A stretch of 64,000 bases of DNA, from contig CM066289.1 in assembly GCA_033816765.1 (NCBI GenBank), positions 992,001-1,056,000 on the forward strand. The letters run 5' to 3'. Source of the DNA: Nothopassalora personata (lineage: Eukaryota > Ascomycota > Dothideomycetes > Mycosphaerellales > Mycosphaerellaceae). The notes under the pieces are model-generated. The model had not been told where the DNA came from, searched no databases, and worked only from the letters and a program-made list of their open reading frames with translations. Positions 19,947-33,441 of the stretch are shown in pieces (the first letter of the stretch is position 1; each line of letters starts with the position of its first letter). The position numbers were made by a program, and so were the translations under genes.

Positions 19947-21262
19947 CCTGCTCTCTCCTTCAAATGACTGCAACTGTCCTTCGTCAGATATTTCTATAGT
20001 GTATGTGCGATGCGCAGCGGTCCAGGTGTGTATCTGTGTCATTTTGCGCCGTTCTCGGGTTGCACGGAGGCGCAACGGCCACAGTTTTCATAGGTTGATG
20101 AGGCAGGTGGGAGGCTTCGGCGGTGAATGGTCGCGTTGGAGGGAGGCGCATACCTGGTAATACCAACTAAATCTTCCTGCGCATCTGTCAGCAAACACTG
20201 CAAAGAGACGCCAGAGTGCAGTGCCGCGAAGCGTGATTGTTTGCGCATCTTCCCGAGACCTCAAACAACACTCGGCTCTTCTCGGCGTCTTAAGTGATGG
20301 CCAGGCTGTATGGCTACGGATAGGCGGTCGCATACCTTCTCTGCTCTCAGCTTCCTACACTCTCTCCGTCCTCGCACCTCTGGCCACGGACAATGACGTG
20401 AATAGCAAAGAATGAATGGTAGTAGTTGATGGGAAAGCAAAGGCGGAAGTCGTATGGGCGCTGAGGGCAAAATGCTCCCCACCTTTTCCATCTACATGGT
20501 CTTGGTCCGCACCTGCCCAATCCATCCAATCATGTGCAGGCAATGTCACCGAGGCGAACTCTGATGTGTCGACAACATCGACGAGCACACGCGACTTCTA
20601 CCTGTCGTCATCACATCGTGGCCATCTTTGCATCCTGCTCGTCTTTCAGAGCGTAGTTCTTCCGGCGTGAGCATCGATCTCTCCCCGATCGACCCTTCTT
20701 CTACAGCCTCTAAACGAGCACATTCAACGAAGCAGCCCTGTTCAGGCCGGCGAGGCAGGTACCACCGCTGAGTTCAAGGGCAGCTCACGTTTTCGAGTAT
20801 GGGCAGCTTATATTCTTAGTTGTTGCTCGAACTTTCATAAATAGCTTTCTGCCCTCTAGCACTCTGCATAATGTATGCCCGTCCGGCGAGGGCTAATAGA
20901 ATCTATGCTTCCTATAGCCAAGCAAACCTAGAGGGCCTACGGTACGAAGGGGCCTCTTAAGGGAGGGAGGATCTCGTAGGAGGATCCAAGTGCAGCGGAG
21001 GGCTGGGGGGTTAGGTATTCCATTCAATAGCAATTGATTAATTATCAGAATGTGAGCTGCCCGTGAATGAAACCGTGAGCTGCCCATATACTCAGCGCGG
21101 TACCACAAGAAGCCCACCGGGATAGCTGCATGAAATGCTTGCTGCTGTACCACATGCCACAAGTGGATCTTCGCGCCGCCGGCGAGGTCAACCTAGAACC
21201 GACGTTGTCTCGGAGACCTTTGAGTGACGGTCTGGTCGGGTTGTACTTCGATATCGCGACAG
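19947..21262. other. Upstream region of the zinc-knuckle gene, no other gene supported
   Basis: May include a long 5' UTR with introns; a chain of short frames on both strands shows no family features. Confidence 0.3.
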
Positions 21263-21270
21263 TCAGTGAT
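21263..21270. repeat. Left 8-bp target-site duplication (TCAGTGAT)
   Basis: Identical to 21835-21842. Confidence 0.88.
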
Positions 21271-21834
21271 CAGTGTTGGGAGTAGTAAGAGTAAGTAGTA
21301 AATAGTAATAGTATGGTAATTACTCTTACTATAAATTGTAAGAGTAATAGTAAATAGTAATTACTACATTTTCCGAGGGTCTAGAGTAATAGTAATTACT
21401 ATAGTAGTAGAGTAATAGTAATAGTAAGAGAATAGTAAGAGTAATAGTAAATAGTAATTACTATATAGTAAGTAGTATTACTACTACTAGTATAATAGGT
21501 ACTTAAGTAAGCTATTAAATTACGCTACTTAGAGTAGACTCTATAAGATAGCTATAGTAGGATATAGAATACTAGTTAATAGTCTAATAGTAATATTAAA
21601 TATATATATATAATCCCTAGATAACCTAAATCTTATTACGTAAGCCTATATCTAAGTATTACTATTAGTATAGTAAATAGTAATTACTATTATAGTAAGA
21701 TAGTAATAGTAAATAGTAATAGTAAGACTCTCCCTAAGGCTATAGTAATATTAATTACTATAGTAAGTAGTAATTACTATTAGTAAGTAGTAATTACTAT
21801 TACTCTTACTATTACTCTATTTTTCCCAACACTG
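21271..21834. mobile_element. 564-bp hAT-like MITE with 8-bp target duplication
   Basis: The element starts CAGTGTTGGGA and ends TCCCAACACTG, a perfect 11-bp terminal inverted repeat. It is flanked by TCAGTGAT on both sides (21263-21270 and 21835-21842). An 8-bp duplication with CAGTG-type ends is characteristic of hAT transposons. The interior has no coding capacity and is made mostly of TAGTAAT / ATTACTA units that are themselves palindromic, so the whole element could fold into extensive hairpins. AT-rich composition contrasts with its flanks. Confidence 0.88.
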
Positions 21835-21842
21835 TCAGTGAT
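21835..21842. repeat. Right 8-bp target-site duplication (TCAGTGAT)
   Basis: Identical to 21263-21270. Confidence 0.88.
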
Positions 21843-22940
21843 GCGCGGTGTGGAGGTTTGCCAGCTTGATCAATCGTCAAGTCAGTACCATCGGCGATGT
21901 ATCCGGGATTGGAGGGGATGCTTGCCGTGGCTTGTTATTGCCGTGCGTGATACAACAGCGATGATCGTTGTACACTGAGCTCGCTCTCCTGTGTCCAGTT
22001 GCCGGAGACGATCGAGTACATCCTCTGAGCGAACTGCGACGTGTAGAAACGAAAGACTTCTCACCTCTACGCAGCCCATTTCGCGATTGCTCTTGGTCCG
22101 CATATCGTTTTTCCAAGAGCCATCATCTTCACAGCCCGGCCAGCTTCGAATGGACCTAGAGATAGGCGTTCGAGCAGCTAATTGCTGAAGCGCATCTACT
22201 AACGAGAGCGAACGTTTCGACGTACTCTCTGTTTCACTGAATGGTACTATCGCACTTCACTGTAAATACTCGACGATGGTGAAGTTATACTCCAGGCACC
22301 CAGCTACGGCACAGATCAACGCATATTCGTAGCCTCAACACCGCGGTCAGGGCAGCAGTGTCAGCGACTGGGCGGCTTTGGTGAAGAGAGCAACATTGTC
22401 CGCGACATATACCAGAAGCCCGACAGCGCTAAATCTCCAAACAGTTCGGCTGACCTGATGGCTGAAGCATCCCAGCCCGACTGTAGCGTAGCACCTGGAA
22501 CTCCCAAGGTGCTCGGTGCAGCTTCGATGTCACCACTCTTCGAATCCCCCCGTACCAAGCGGTCGTGGATGCTTTCTCCACCGTTCTTCACAAAAGATCG
22601 ATCGACGACGAGCAACGCAGCAGTTCAGCATCTCCTGTTCTCCAACAGCGATATTGCCAAGACGCGCCTGGTCGATACTGACGAGCTCACTTGGGTCCCC
22701 GAGTAATTTCACTCCCTCACGCCCGATACTGTCACTGTCAATTCGACTGCTCAGATGGAGCTGCAAACGGAAACAGAACATGCTGGACTGTCGAATGCGA
22801 AGTCGAGTAAGATACAGTAGGAATTGAGGACCTGTTGACAGATTATACGATCAGTTTGATAAGTGACCCGGGTCATACCTCTCGCAAGTGCTCGTCAAAT
22901 TCATGTGCTCGATCAATCCAAGCCGGCCGACAACGACAAC
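21843..22940. other. Intergenic, no supported gene
   Basis: Short frames only. Confidence 0.3.
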
Positions 22941-22949
22941 CAAGCAGAC

Positions 22950-23215
22950 CCAACTACACTTCCCCCCTCCGCCCCTCAAAAACTCCACACCGTGACGCTC
23001 CAAAGCCACCACAACGTCTACGACTACGATCCCGCGACGCTGTGCAGCCTACGGCGCCACAATTGGCGTGACAAGTCTCGCCGTCACAGTCGAACTGGCC
23101 GTGATGTATCTCTACGTGGTTGCGTATGACAACAAGTTCTCCACGGTGCTGCCGGTAAAGCCGCGAGGGCGAGCTCACGATCGAAGACGCCGCGGATAGG
23201 AATGAAGATGATGAT
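22950..23215 (+). pseudogene. Possible fragment of a fungal integral-membrane hypothetical protein
   Basis: One plus-strand frame through about 23038-23203 reads CAAYGATIGVTSLAVTVE, then LAVMYLYVVAYDNKFSTVLP, a transmembrane helix followed by an FST motif. It resembles the last membrane segment and FSTxL tail of a common Pezizomycotina membrane-protein family whose function is unknown to me. Upstream frames (KLHTVTLQSHHNVYDYDPATL) are shifted by one base. No start or further helices are evident, so it is at best a remnant. Confidence 0.25.
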
Positions 23216-23475
23216 GGAAGGCAGCCGCTGCCGAAGGAACTTGCGGAAGCAATGCCGAGGATGCGGTGCAGATTGAAACCGAGCGAGGGCAACGGAGGGG
23301 ACCTTCTTCGTGGTTGAGAGGGCATGCGAGCCGAGTATTGTGTCGTCCTAGCGCTCAGCGCTGCTTTAATGTCATTTCTATCGTATTGAACTACTGTCTC
23401 AATCTCCTGTCTCATTTTGGCTGTCTTGGAATACGCTAATACGCCGAAAACGCCTTCCTCCTACGCTGATTGAGT

Positions 23476-25127
<1,652 letters not shown>

Positions 25128-25993
25128 GCTGTGTCTCTCGTCTTGGCGAAAGCGTTATACAGGACAATATTGGTGCAGAAAGGAGAGATGCAACTCTTTG
25201 TTTGTCCTCCACCAAGATGGCGCATGCAGGTAACGAGCTCGTGTTCCATCATGGTGGGGCTTTGCTGGGGGCGTTTCATCATCATCAGATCGACATCTCT
25301 TCCCGAAATAGCCCAGCATCCCGCTACAACTACAGTACACCTCGTCAAGACCATTGGCATTACGCCTTGAGTACCGATACTCTATCGCATCCTCAGCCGA
25401 GCCGACGTCCTGCTAAGATTCCTTCAGTACTTCTGCTGACGACGGCGGGGTCGCGACTGCGGAGCTTGTCAGAACTGTAGATTTCCTCCTGCATGTGTGT
25501 ACTTGGCCTGATCGCAGATGGAGAAGAATTCTTGCTCGTAAACAGTCTCATGCTGCGATTCCGTGCATGAGGGGAGCGTGTTAGTAAACGTGGCTACCTG
25601 ACGCACACAATCCCCTTCGCACCTGGCGGCCCCGATGGGATGGATGCTCACACTTCCAGCTTCTCCATCAATTCCTCATGGCAAGCAGGGGCAACGATGA
25701 AGCCTTCTCCAAACGCTGCAAGGACTTTCTTCCTCCCCTGGGAAGCTGCAGGGTAGTATTCGTCGTATGCACATATTGCAAACGGACTTCATCCACTTCT
25801 TCGGAAACATCTCACAGTCAGCAGACCATTTTTGGCATCATACATTGACCAGCACTGTCGTACGTACATCAATTCAAGGACAGAGTACATCTCTCCAACC
25901 GCTTATTAAGAGGCACACGTATACTCAACCCATCCAACACTCTTGAGTTGAGCGTGCAACTTCGTCATACAGCATCCCACCTCACACCACATC
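25128..25993. other. Intergenic between UAP1 and an uncharacterised gene (divergent promoters)
   Basis: No gene supported. Confidence 0.35.
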
Positions 25994-26941
25994 ATGTGTT
26001 GGCCCCGTACCGGAAGATCAGAGCGAGCTCGCCCAACCAGTTCACCGAATGAAGTGAGCCTGGAACCCATCAAGCACAACCTCCTGAACGTTCCGCAAGA
26101 AGTTCGCTCCATAATCTACGACTTCGCTTTCACTCTGAGCACGACCCAGATCATAGGCGATGAGCAAGCGACCTATGCCAACGCTCTCCCCCCACGTCTG
26201 TCACAAGTCTGCAGACAGATACGTCGGGAGATACAGGACATCTATCGACGCGATCGACAGGATCAACATCAGCATCCGCACCCCATGGTTGCTTTCTGGC
26301 GCGATTCGCCTTTTCAGCACACCAACGACCCGGCACTTGCAGATCGAATGCTCGGCGAGACGAATTGGCTTGCACTCCTGTACAGGCCAAGCTCATGCAA
26401 ATACAAGCGCCTGCTTATACACGTTACGACTACGGTGGGACCTGGTCCGCCATGCTGGCGATATGGCTACAGTGTCACTATATACGGCTCCAGAGAGCGT
26501 TCGAAAGCGAAGCCGCTGGAAGAATACGCGGTAGTGATGCTCACGGACGTCGGGAGCGTTCATCGGCCTAGAAGGCCTGTTGCAAGTCTTGATGCTGAGG
26601 TGATCCGCAACTCATTGCCTCTGGGGACTTGTCTCAAACTTTTGAAGGATGTCTGTCGTTGGTTCAGGAAGGATTCATGCGGCACCACCGAAGAGGCAGC
26701 GAAATTGACCATGCTGGATACAGTACAGGCATTATTCAGGGTGCAGATTCTGAGACAACGCACGTCAATTGGCATGGAGGGATTGTTTCAGCAATTTACA
26801 CAGACGCACAGGCTTGTGCATGGTATCAAAGCTCTTGGTTACCTCACGCGGCGAGCAATGGATGAGTCAGGACAAAGCATAGTTGTTGCACGCGCCAGAG
26901 CTCATCATAACGGTCGAGCTGGAACATGTTCAGAGCATTGA
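25994..26941 (+). CDS. Uncharacterised 315-residue protein with an F-box-like N-terminal motif
   Basis: Single open frame starting MCWPRTGRSERARP. Residues about 29-46 (NLLNVPQEVRSIIYDFAF) match the LPxEVRxxIY motif found in many Dothideomycete hypothetical proteins and resembling a short F-box-like helix. LSQVCRQIRREIQDIY (about 69-84) is the usual second conserved block (LxQxCRQIRxE). The rest is unassigned, with Arg-rich stretches near residues 172-180 and 190-197. I infer a cytosolic or nuclear protein of a lineage-expanded family; no function is known to me. It is undamaged by visible RIP. A shorter related motif occurs at 27160-27423. Confidence 0.6.
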   Translation: MCWPRTGRSERARPTSSPNEVSLEPIKHNLLNVPQEVRSIIYDFAFTLSTTQIIGDEQATYANALPPRLSQVCRQIRREIQDIYRRDRQDQHQHPHPMVAFWRDSPFQHTNDPALADRMLGETNWLALLYRPSSCKYKRLLIHVTTTVGPGPPCWRYGYSVTIYGSRERSKAKPLEEYAVVMLTDVGSVHRPRRPVASLDAEVIRNSLPLGTCLKLLKDVCRWFRKDSCGTTEEAAKLTMLDTVQALFRVQILRQRTSIGMEGLFQQFTQTHRLVHGIKALGYLTRRAMDESGQSIVVARARAHHNGRAGTCSEH

Positions 26942-27159
26942 CCAAGGTATGCGATCGTTTATTTGCACGGGATATGGTTGGTGCGTACATCAACACCGTC
27001 ATCTGCGAAGAATGTGGAAGCTTCTCGGAGAGGCTTAGAATACGCTCGCTAAGCCTGTACAGAGGTATCACGCTTCTTCCAGTATGGCCAAAATAGCCGG
27101 CCAGCAATCAGTATATAGCGCGTGATATAAAATCACTCCCAGCCACCAGCGAGAGTTCT

Positions 27160-27423
27160 GTGCATCCAACATGGCTCTCACACAACTTTAACGTGATCCT
27201 GCAATTTGAGAGTGCACGTGAGAGCAATCAGGCCAGAACCAGGCAGCTTCAGCTCAGCAACGACCGTCTCAAACGCCAGATCAATGCTCTGCGCGCCACA
27301 GATGGTCGACTAGCAATAGTAACTATTAGATTCATGGTCTTCCCACGAGGATTGCGTGACCGTGTCTACGAAGCCAGTGTCGGAGTCGGGCAAGATCTTT
27401 CTGCCTCCTGTCTGGGTCGATGA
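27160..27423 (+). pseudogene. Short frame resembling the F-box-like family, probably truncated
   Basis: 87 codons with a helical QLSNDRLKRQINALRA segment, then MVFPRGLRDRVYEASV, which echoes the LPxELRxxIYE motif of the neighbour at 25994. It ends soon after, without the LxQxCRQ block. It is either a truncated copy or a chance similarity. Confidence 0.3.
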
Positions 27424-28259
27424 CCTTTGATGTAATGGTCATGTGAAGTATGACCAGCCGAGCTGAAGTCTTCTACTAGTGAGCAAACAAAAGCATGGAT
27501 CCTGATGATCACGTTCACGAAACAATCAGCATAGGCCAGCCTGATGTTGATGACTAATGAGGATGTGGATCTAGGGGCTGAGACTGAAGCTTGTCAGAGG
27601 GGTGGATGATGGATTTGGAGCTTCCTTTTTTGGCAAGAAATCTTATACGTACGAGTTTCCCGGAGGTACAATTTTCGATGAGTAAGATGTGTGCAGAATG
27701 TCGGTCCACTAGAGGCTCCCGAGACTCGGTCATGTCTTCTTCCATACACTGCGACCTGAGATCCCGTGGTGATCCTCTGAGAATGCTCGAAGGATCACAC
27801 TGCCTCAGGCACTCTCACATTGTATCTTGTACTGCCAAGACGCTTGCGTTAGGCAACCGTGCTGCAGCCGTATTCAAGGAACCCACGTGAATGTTTACGA
27901 TCATTCTCACACCAACGACTTCCAGCAAAATGTCTTCGCCGCTTGATGCAGTGACAGTCCAGCTGGACAATCCTCCACTAAACCACCCATAATCCAATGC
28001 CACTGAATCTCTTGGCCACAATCATCGCCAATGACGGCCTCGAGGACCCGCTAAAGTCTCGGTCAGAACGTGCTCGTGTTTCTTGGCGCCGGCAACCAGC
28101 CGTATCACCACGCAGACAACCAACGCCAAATAGACAGACAGCGCCTGTTTCCAATACCCTCCAAAATATCATCCCAAGCAGCCTACGACCACGTCAGCGC
28201 TGTGCTCACAGGCTCGCGCCATACTATATTCCGAACTCAACATCCCCACAGCATCCCAC
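27424..28259. other. Intergenic, nothing firmly supported
   Basis: A short plus-strand frame beginning MSSPLDAVTVQLDNPP (27930) may be the lost N-terminus of the dehydrogenase-like fragment that follows but has stops. Confidence 0.25.
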
Positions 28260-28769
28260 GAGCTCAAGACTGGCAGCATCCTGCTCATGGGCGGAGAGCC
28301 CTCTCTCGGCGCAGCAGCGATCCAGATTCTGCATAACGCGCTCCCTGATGCCAAGATCACGGCGACATCTACGATGCCACACCAACGTGGTCTCTTTCAG
28401 AAAGTCTCGCATACCATGAAGCTCAGATGCGTGTACGCTCTCGATGGTGCTATCGAAGACTTGGTGGATCATCTGCGCCGAGCGTTGAAGTCTTATGGTC
28501 GTCCAAGTGGTGCAGCTGGCGCAGAGCAGGTTGGTGTCGTCGTCAATGCCATGGCTCAAGGGCTGCCGAAACGAGATGTGTTGGATTTGATGAAGGAGGA
28601 TGGGAAAGTTTTTGATTTCGCTGCGATGAAGGTCGATCAAGAGGAGGTACTCAATGATGCAGATGCGGATCGGAAGGAAGTATTGGAGATTATGCTGGCC
28701 GAGGCAGCGAGGGTGTTTGACATGAACCAAGAGCCAACAGCCAGAAGTGGGTTCTCTGATGAGCAGTAG
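28260..28769 (+). pseudogene. Rossmann-domain fragment, dehydrogenase/reductase-like (copy 1)
   Basis: The frame reads ILLMGGEPSLGAAAIQILHN, then ITATSTMPHQRGLFQKV, and VGVVVNAMAQGLPKRDVLDL. This is the nucleotide-binding half pattern of medium-chain dehydrogenases/quinone reductases (GGxxxxGxAAIQL, then a DxVxxA strand), without the catalytic GroES-like half. The same arrangement repeats at 29115-29762 with similar residues (LVMGGETRPAAAAIRLLH, IVNAVADEVIRGDVLEL). So these are tandem diverged copies of a gene that has lost its N-terminus. Confidence 0.42.
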
Positions 28770-29114
28770 GACGATCCTGATGTGATCTATGGCAGAATAA
28801 TCCCTACCGAGCAGTTGTAAGAGTATCGAAGAATGCCAAGTCCTCGTATACTCCATGCTCCAATCGAAGCCAACACGTCGCGTAGGTTGTCGTGCAACCA
28901 ATACGTTCTTTTCAGCTTCAACAGACATCAGCGCAACTCCTCCTTTGAGACAATAGCCTCTTCTAAAAGTCCGGTTAGACATCAACGATGCCCGGACTCA
29001 TTCGCCTACGTGATAGACTGAAGAACGACAAGTCCCTCAGCATCACTTGCCGCGCCTACGAGTTCTCCAACTGGGACGCCCACAAAACGGACAAAGGATA
29101 AAAGCTCGTACTCT

Positions 29115-29762
29115 TTGGCGATAAAGACGAGTTCCCATGACCAGAAGCCTATCAAAATCCCTTCAGGCCGCGAGAGAGTATGGACCATACCCGATGGCAT
29201 GAGAAGCCAACAGACAAGGGATCACCTTCAAGCCTTGTTCGTCGCACGAGATGGGCTGTATAAAGAAGTCGGCGTCGAGACAGAAACAACAGCAGAGGAC
29301 ACCAGATATAGTAAGAAGGCCATTCTGGTGATGGGAGGAGAGACAAGACCAGCTGCTGCGGCGATCCGGCTCTTGCACACGTTTTATCCTTCAGCCACGA
29401 TCTTGGCAACGATCAAGATGGCAAGCCAGCGCGATATGCTCCAACGGGCTGCACACTTGGCAGATTTTGGGGCTGCCGAAACAGTTGAATGCGTTGCTGA
29501 GAGCGTGGTGGGACAGCTCCGCGCATCTCTAGAGAGACATGCTGGCAGGATTGGGTTGGATCTCATCGTCAACGCTGTAGCTGACGAGGTCATTAGAGGA
29601 GATGTATTGGAGCTAATGGAGACGGAAAGCAGGTTGATTGACCTAGCTGCCTGTGGTGAGCTCGACATTGACGAGATATCAAATCCGATGTACTCGGGAA
29701 GGTCGTATGCTTTAGCGTCTCGTCTGCGCCAGGCTGTAAGGGTGTTGCAAAACAGACCATAA
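29115..29762 (+). pseudogene. Rossmann-domain fragment, dehydrogenase/reductase-like (copy 2)
   Basis: 215-codon frame. Core: ILVMGGETRPAAAAIRLL (glycine-rich loop degenerate), ATILATIKMASQRDMLQ, LADFGAAETVECVAES, LDLIVNAVADEVIRGDVLEL. Related to the copy at 28260-28769 in the same order and orientation. A frame just upstream (28987-29101, MPGLIRLRDRLKNDKS...) ends in a TAA and could be its lost exon. I infer a decayed tandem pair; an expressed short protein cannot be excluded because this frame is open. Confidence 0.42.
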
Positions 29763-29949
29763 GTTCAATTAAGAGCCAAGAATCCCAGGAGGACCATCTA
29801 CGATTGCAGTGATCGAAGACCATGGGAGGATCAACAGTGACGTGAAGAATGTCCATGTCAAATGTGCATGTGGAAATCAAAGTCTTTCTATAGCACACAT
29901 CGATCATATTGGAACAATCTCTCGTACATGGGCATGTTCCGCTCTAAGC

Positions 29950-31720
29950 GTCACCGTAAGGGTCGATTGGTGTCGAGTCCATCAGGGAAAGAACATATCC
30001 AACACATCCTGATCTGGTATGACACAAGTATGCTCATCCGTAGCATTACTCGCCCACATAACCCTGTACGGGATCCCACAGAGCTTTTCGTCCTCGCCTT
30101 CTTCGGCTCCTGCAGGACGGTGGCATTCAGTTGCTCCGGCACAGCAGAATTCTCAATGGATTTGATGACAGCGCCATGAATAGCCTGTGGGAGTTGTCCA
30201 TTCTCGGCGGAAGGCGAGCAGTGTACAGCACCAGGGACGATGAAGAGACGGTAGAAGTCGCTCAGCTACTCAACAGAGTCCTTAAAGGTATCATTTGGGT
30301 AGAGGACGCAGCGGACTTGCCCCGAGTCGATGACCGATGATAGCGTTGGGGTGGAGTTGTCGGCTTCTCGTGGTAGTGGATCCCTTTACTACCTGCCTCG
30401 TGGACACCAGATAGGTCTGTCCAGACTGTCTGTGCTCATGGTTCTTGCGTACTTTTGCTGTCCTTGGATCATTCAGCCGCGAAGGGATTCAACTTCAACG
30501 CCCTCGAGAGAGAGGCTCTCATCTTCGACCTTGTTGAGGAGGTATTGTGTCCATTCTGCGCCGATACCAGAGATCGCTACTACATCTTAGTCTCCAGTAG
30601 TGATGTTGTAGTTGCCGGCAGCGTTGGAAGAAGTGTCGGTACCGGGCTGCAAACCGACGGAGAGGTGCCTTTTCTTGCTGTCGTACGGGCCATTCTGGAC
30701 GGCGAGGAGAACCGCCATATCATTGGCGGTCTCTATACCGTTCGCGGCTGGGATGGAGCCAGAGGCCGCTCCAGTGATTGCATTTGTAGAATTAGATGCG
30801 GCGCAAGATTAGGCTTTTCCGAAAGCAGCAGTAGCGTTGTAGTACAGACGGCAGAGGTCAGATCTTGCGACAACACCGTCGGTCTTGCCATCAAGAGCAT
30901 CGCAAGCAGCAATGGTCTTGTTGACGACCTCAGCGAGCGCACAAGTGATTGGAGCATAATCGTTGAGGTTTGCGGTCCCAAATATCTGTGGCCAGTCATG
31001 GTCCAGCTGTTGGAAGGCCTGGATGAAAGCAATAGCACAGATAGCAGCGCCATCGGATTGATCCGAGTAGCGCTGAACCTGCGACCAGCCTTCACGTCCG
31101 CCTCCACTGCATCCTTGGTAGTATCACTCTAGCTTTGAGGAGCTGTAGAAGTCCTTTGACAGTCCCATGCCGATCTCGGTCATTTCGTGGATCGAGAGGT
31201 AGCCGAAGTTGTTCAGCATGTCATAGTTCATGCTGCCGTTTGCGGTCAGGATGACCTGGTAGAACTCACCCATGCCACCATCTGTGCAGCCGGCCGCAAG
31301 CGAGACCGCCGCCCAGCCCGGAAGGAACCGGAGTTTATGGCGAACCCACCACCACCGTTAGCGAGGAACCGACCTTCGTGTTGGGATGGCTCGGCAAGAT
31401 AATACCAAACATTGACCTGCAATAACACCAAGGTTGATGAATCGTTCAGTGTTATAGCTTGCACTAGTCATACTAACACTATCCGATTTGCCGCCGTGAG
31501 GGTTTTTGACTCTCACGTTCCAGTAGTTTCGTCTGCTGATTGCAGCATAATTCTCGAGGCCGGCCTCAGCAGAAGCACTGTGAACCAACCCAGCGGTCAC
31601 ATCGCCGTATTTGATACCAGCGATAGATGGCAGAGCACTCTTGACGTTCCAGCTGCTGCAGGCAAGGCTCGAGACAGATGCTGCGGTAGCACCTGCCACG
31701 ATGACCACTGTGCGCTTCAT
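29950..31720 (-). pseudogene. Broken tannase / feruloyl esterase gene
   Basis: The minus strand starts with a signal-peptide-like MKRTVVIVAGATAASVSSLA (31720), then loses frame. Further pieces are NEGRFLANGGGGFA-like sequence near 31350, GYLSIHEMTEIGMGLSKDFY (about 31200-31145), the catalytic GCSGGGREGW block (about 31114-31085), DALDGKTDGVVA (about 30895-30860), and DFYRLFIVPGAVHC (about 30258-30216) containing the catalytic His-Cys pair of the tannase CS-D-HC motif. A TGA at 31124-31126 lies just before YYQGCS, a TAA follows at about 30810, and several frame changes occur. Intact members are secreted and hydrolyse gallate or ferulate esters of plant material; this copy is not functional. 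Confidence 0.7.
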
Positions 31721-33441
31721 GGCGAAGATAGAGAAGCAATGGGAACTGTGGACTAGGGGCGAAGTATGCAGGAAGGAATACAGGAACGCGATGTCTCACA
31801 TGTTATACTTACCTCCAGCCATTGTTTCGGACTCTGCAGGCAGTGGACAGAGTAGACCAGAAGCAATGCACGTCGTGGCACAGACGCGGCTTATAGCGAC
31901 ACTCAATCCACATCAGAATGCTTCCAGGGTGGACCTGCGCAAAGCTGGATCAGCTGTAATGCGAACTTCCGGAGCATCGCACTCGTGTGTCGTGGATCTA
32001 TCAACTTGACATGGCTCTGCTTGAGCCTAGCCATGTGGTGGCTCATGCGCGGCGAGCCCTCCTCAATGCGCGGTGCGCTATCATTTTCGCGAAGTGGCAC
32101 CGATAGCATTCTCTTGCAGGAAGTTCTGTAGCCTGACGACGATTCTACTCATCGGCCTACAAGACTCTTCCTTCGGAGGAACAGGCGAGGACGTGGAATT
32201 GACGAGGACGAGATCGGTGCTGACGGGTCACGGCAGAGCGAGTCGTTGGTGTTATTATGAACTGCGAGAACATCGTCGAGATGATGTGTACTACCTCCTG
32301 GGAGGGAAGACGAGGTGAGGTCGGGAGTCGTCGCTGAAGCATTTCTTGGCGTCAGCAGCGGGACCTCGTCTAGAACTACTAGAACTACCCATACACCTTT
32401 TCTCCTGTCCTCACCATCGCAGCGACAGAACCTCGAATATACTCATCCTTTGATGCCGCCTTTGATGAAGGAAAGACACCTACCTCGCTATCAATCGCGA
32501 CGGTCCTGATATTCAGCTCATTGATATAGAGGATGGCGTAGCGCGAGAAAGTGCGATCTGAAGAGACCACAGCAGGGAACTTCGTACGCGACAAGAGCAG
32601 GGCTTATTGGATTGAATGTTAAAGTACGTGGCATTCCCAAACAGCTCAAGCTGCATGCGCTCTACTTCTCCATGCGGGTAGCTCAGCCTTTCGCATGTCA
32701 CTTTGCCATAGAAGAGCTCGCCGAAGAAGCGCGGCAACACTCAGCTGTCTTGACATCTGCTTCTACCTGAGCGGCTCAGCGTTCATCACAATGGACGAGC
32801 AAGTTTTGCCTACCTGAGGTCCCAGGAATTGGAAAGATACGCGGTCGCTCCATGCACGCAGCGGAACTCTTCAGAGAGCGGCGCAATGCGACAACGCTAT
32901 ACTCACGATCATCAGCAGCCGTACGCCGTGACCTGCGCAACCTGAGTTCTTGGGACAATGTGGACAATGCAGTAGCCTGGCCTGTCGCCCTGCAACAGAT
33001 TGGTCTTGTTCTGGCACTTCTACTATGCATCCCGCTGTGTACAGTAGGCGCACGTAGCTTTCAAGCTCGCCTGACCACTCTTGCGTGTGTTCCTGGAGGA
33101 GATTTCGCCATCCCCGGCACGATCTAGATATGGAACACCAGTTATATGCTCTCGATCACTGCGGTCTTCGGCAAGGTTTTTGTTCTCACAAGCAGCGCAA
33201 ATGATATCTATAGGTCTGCCGGATTTGCAAGGACCTCTACTGAGAATAGTGCACCTGGAGAAAGACGAGCAACCTTTCTGCTGGTTCTCGAACAACTTCA
33301 ACACGAACAAATCCGCTCTCCTTGAGGCTCATTCAGGTGTGTAGCAAGACTGAGAGTCAAGCTGATCATAACGAGACACCCACAGATTTCGCAAGTTACA
33401 CTTCCACGGCAACACACACATTATAGACATCCACCTCCTGA
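31721..33441. other. Gene-poor stretch with unassigned minus-strand frames
   Basis: Minus-strand frames at 32385-32740 (ERLSYPHGEVERMQLELFG, then SRYAILYINELNIRTVAI) look coding-like but broken; no family recognised. Frames at 32852-33344 are short and unsupported. Confidence 0.25.

Noticed and set aside
22954..23415. Minus-strand 153-codon frame
   Set aside because: Ser/Arg-rich shadow; the plus strand has the more protein-like membrane segment.
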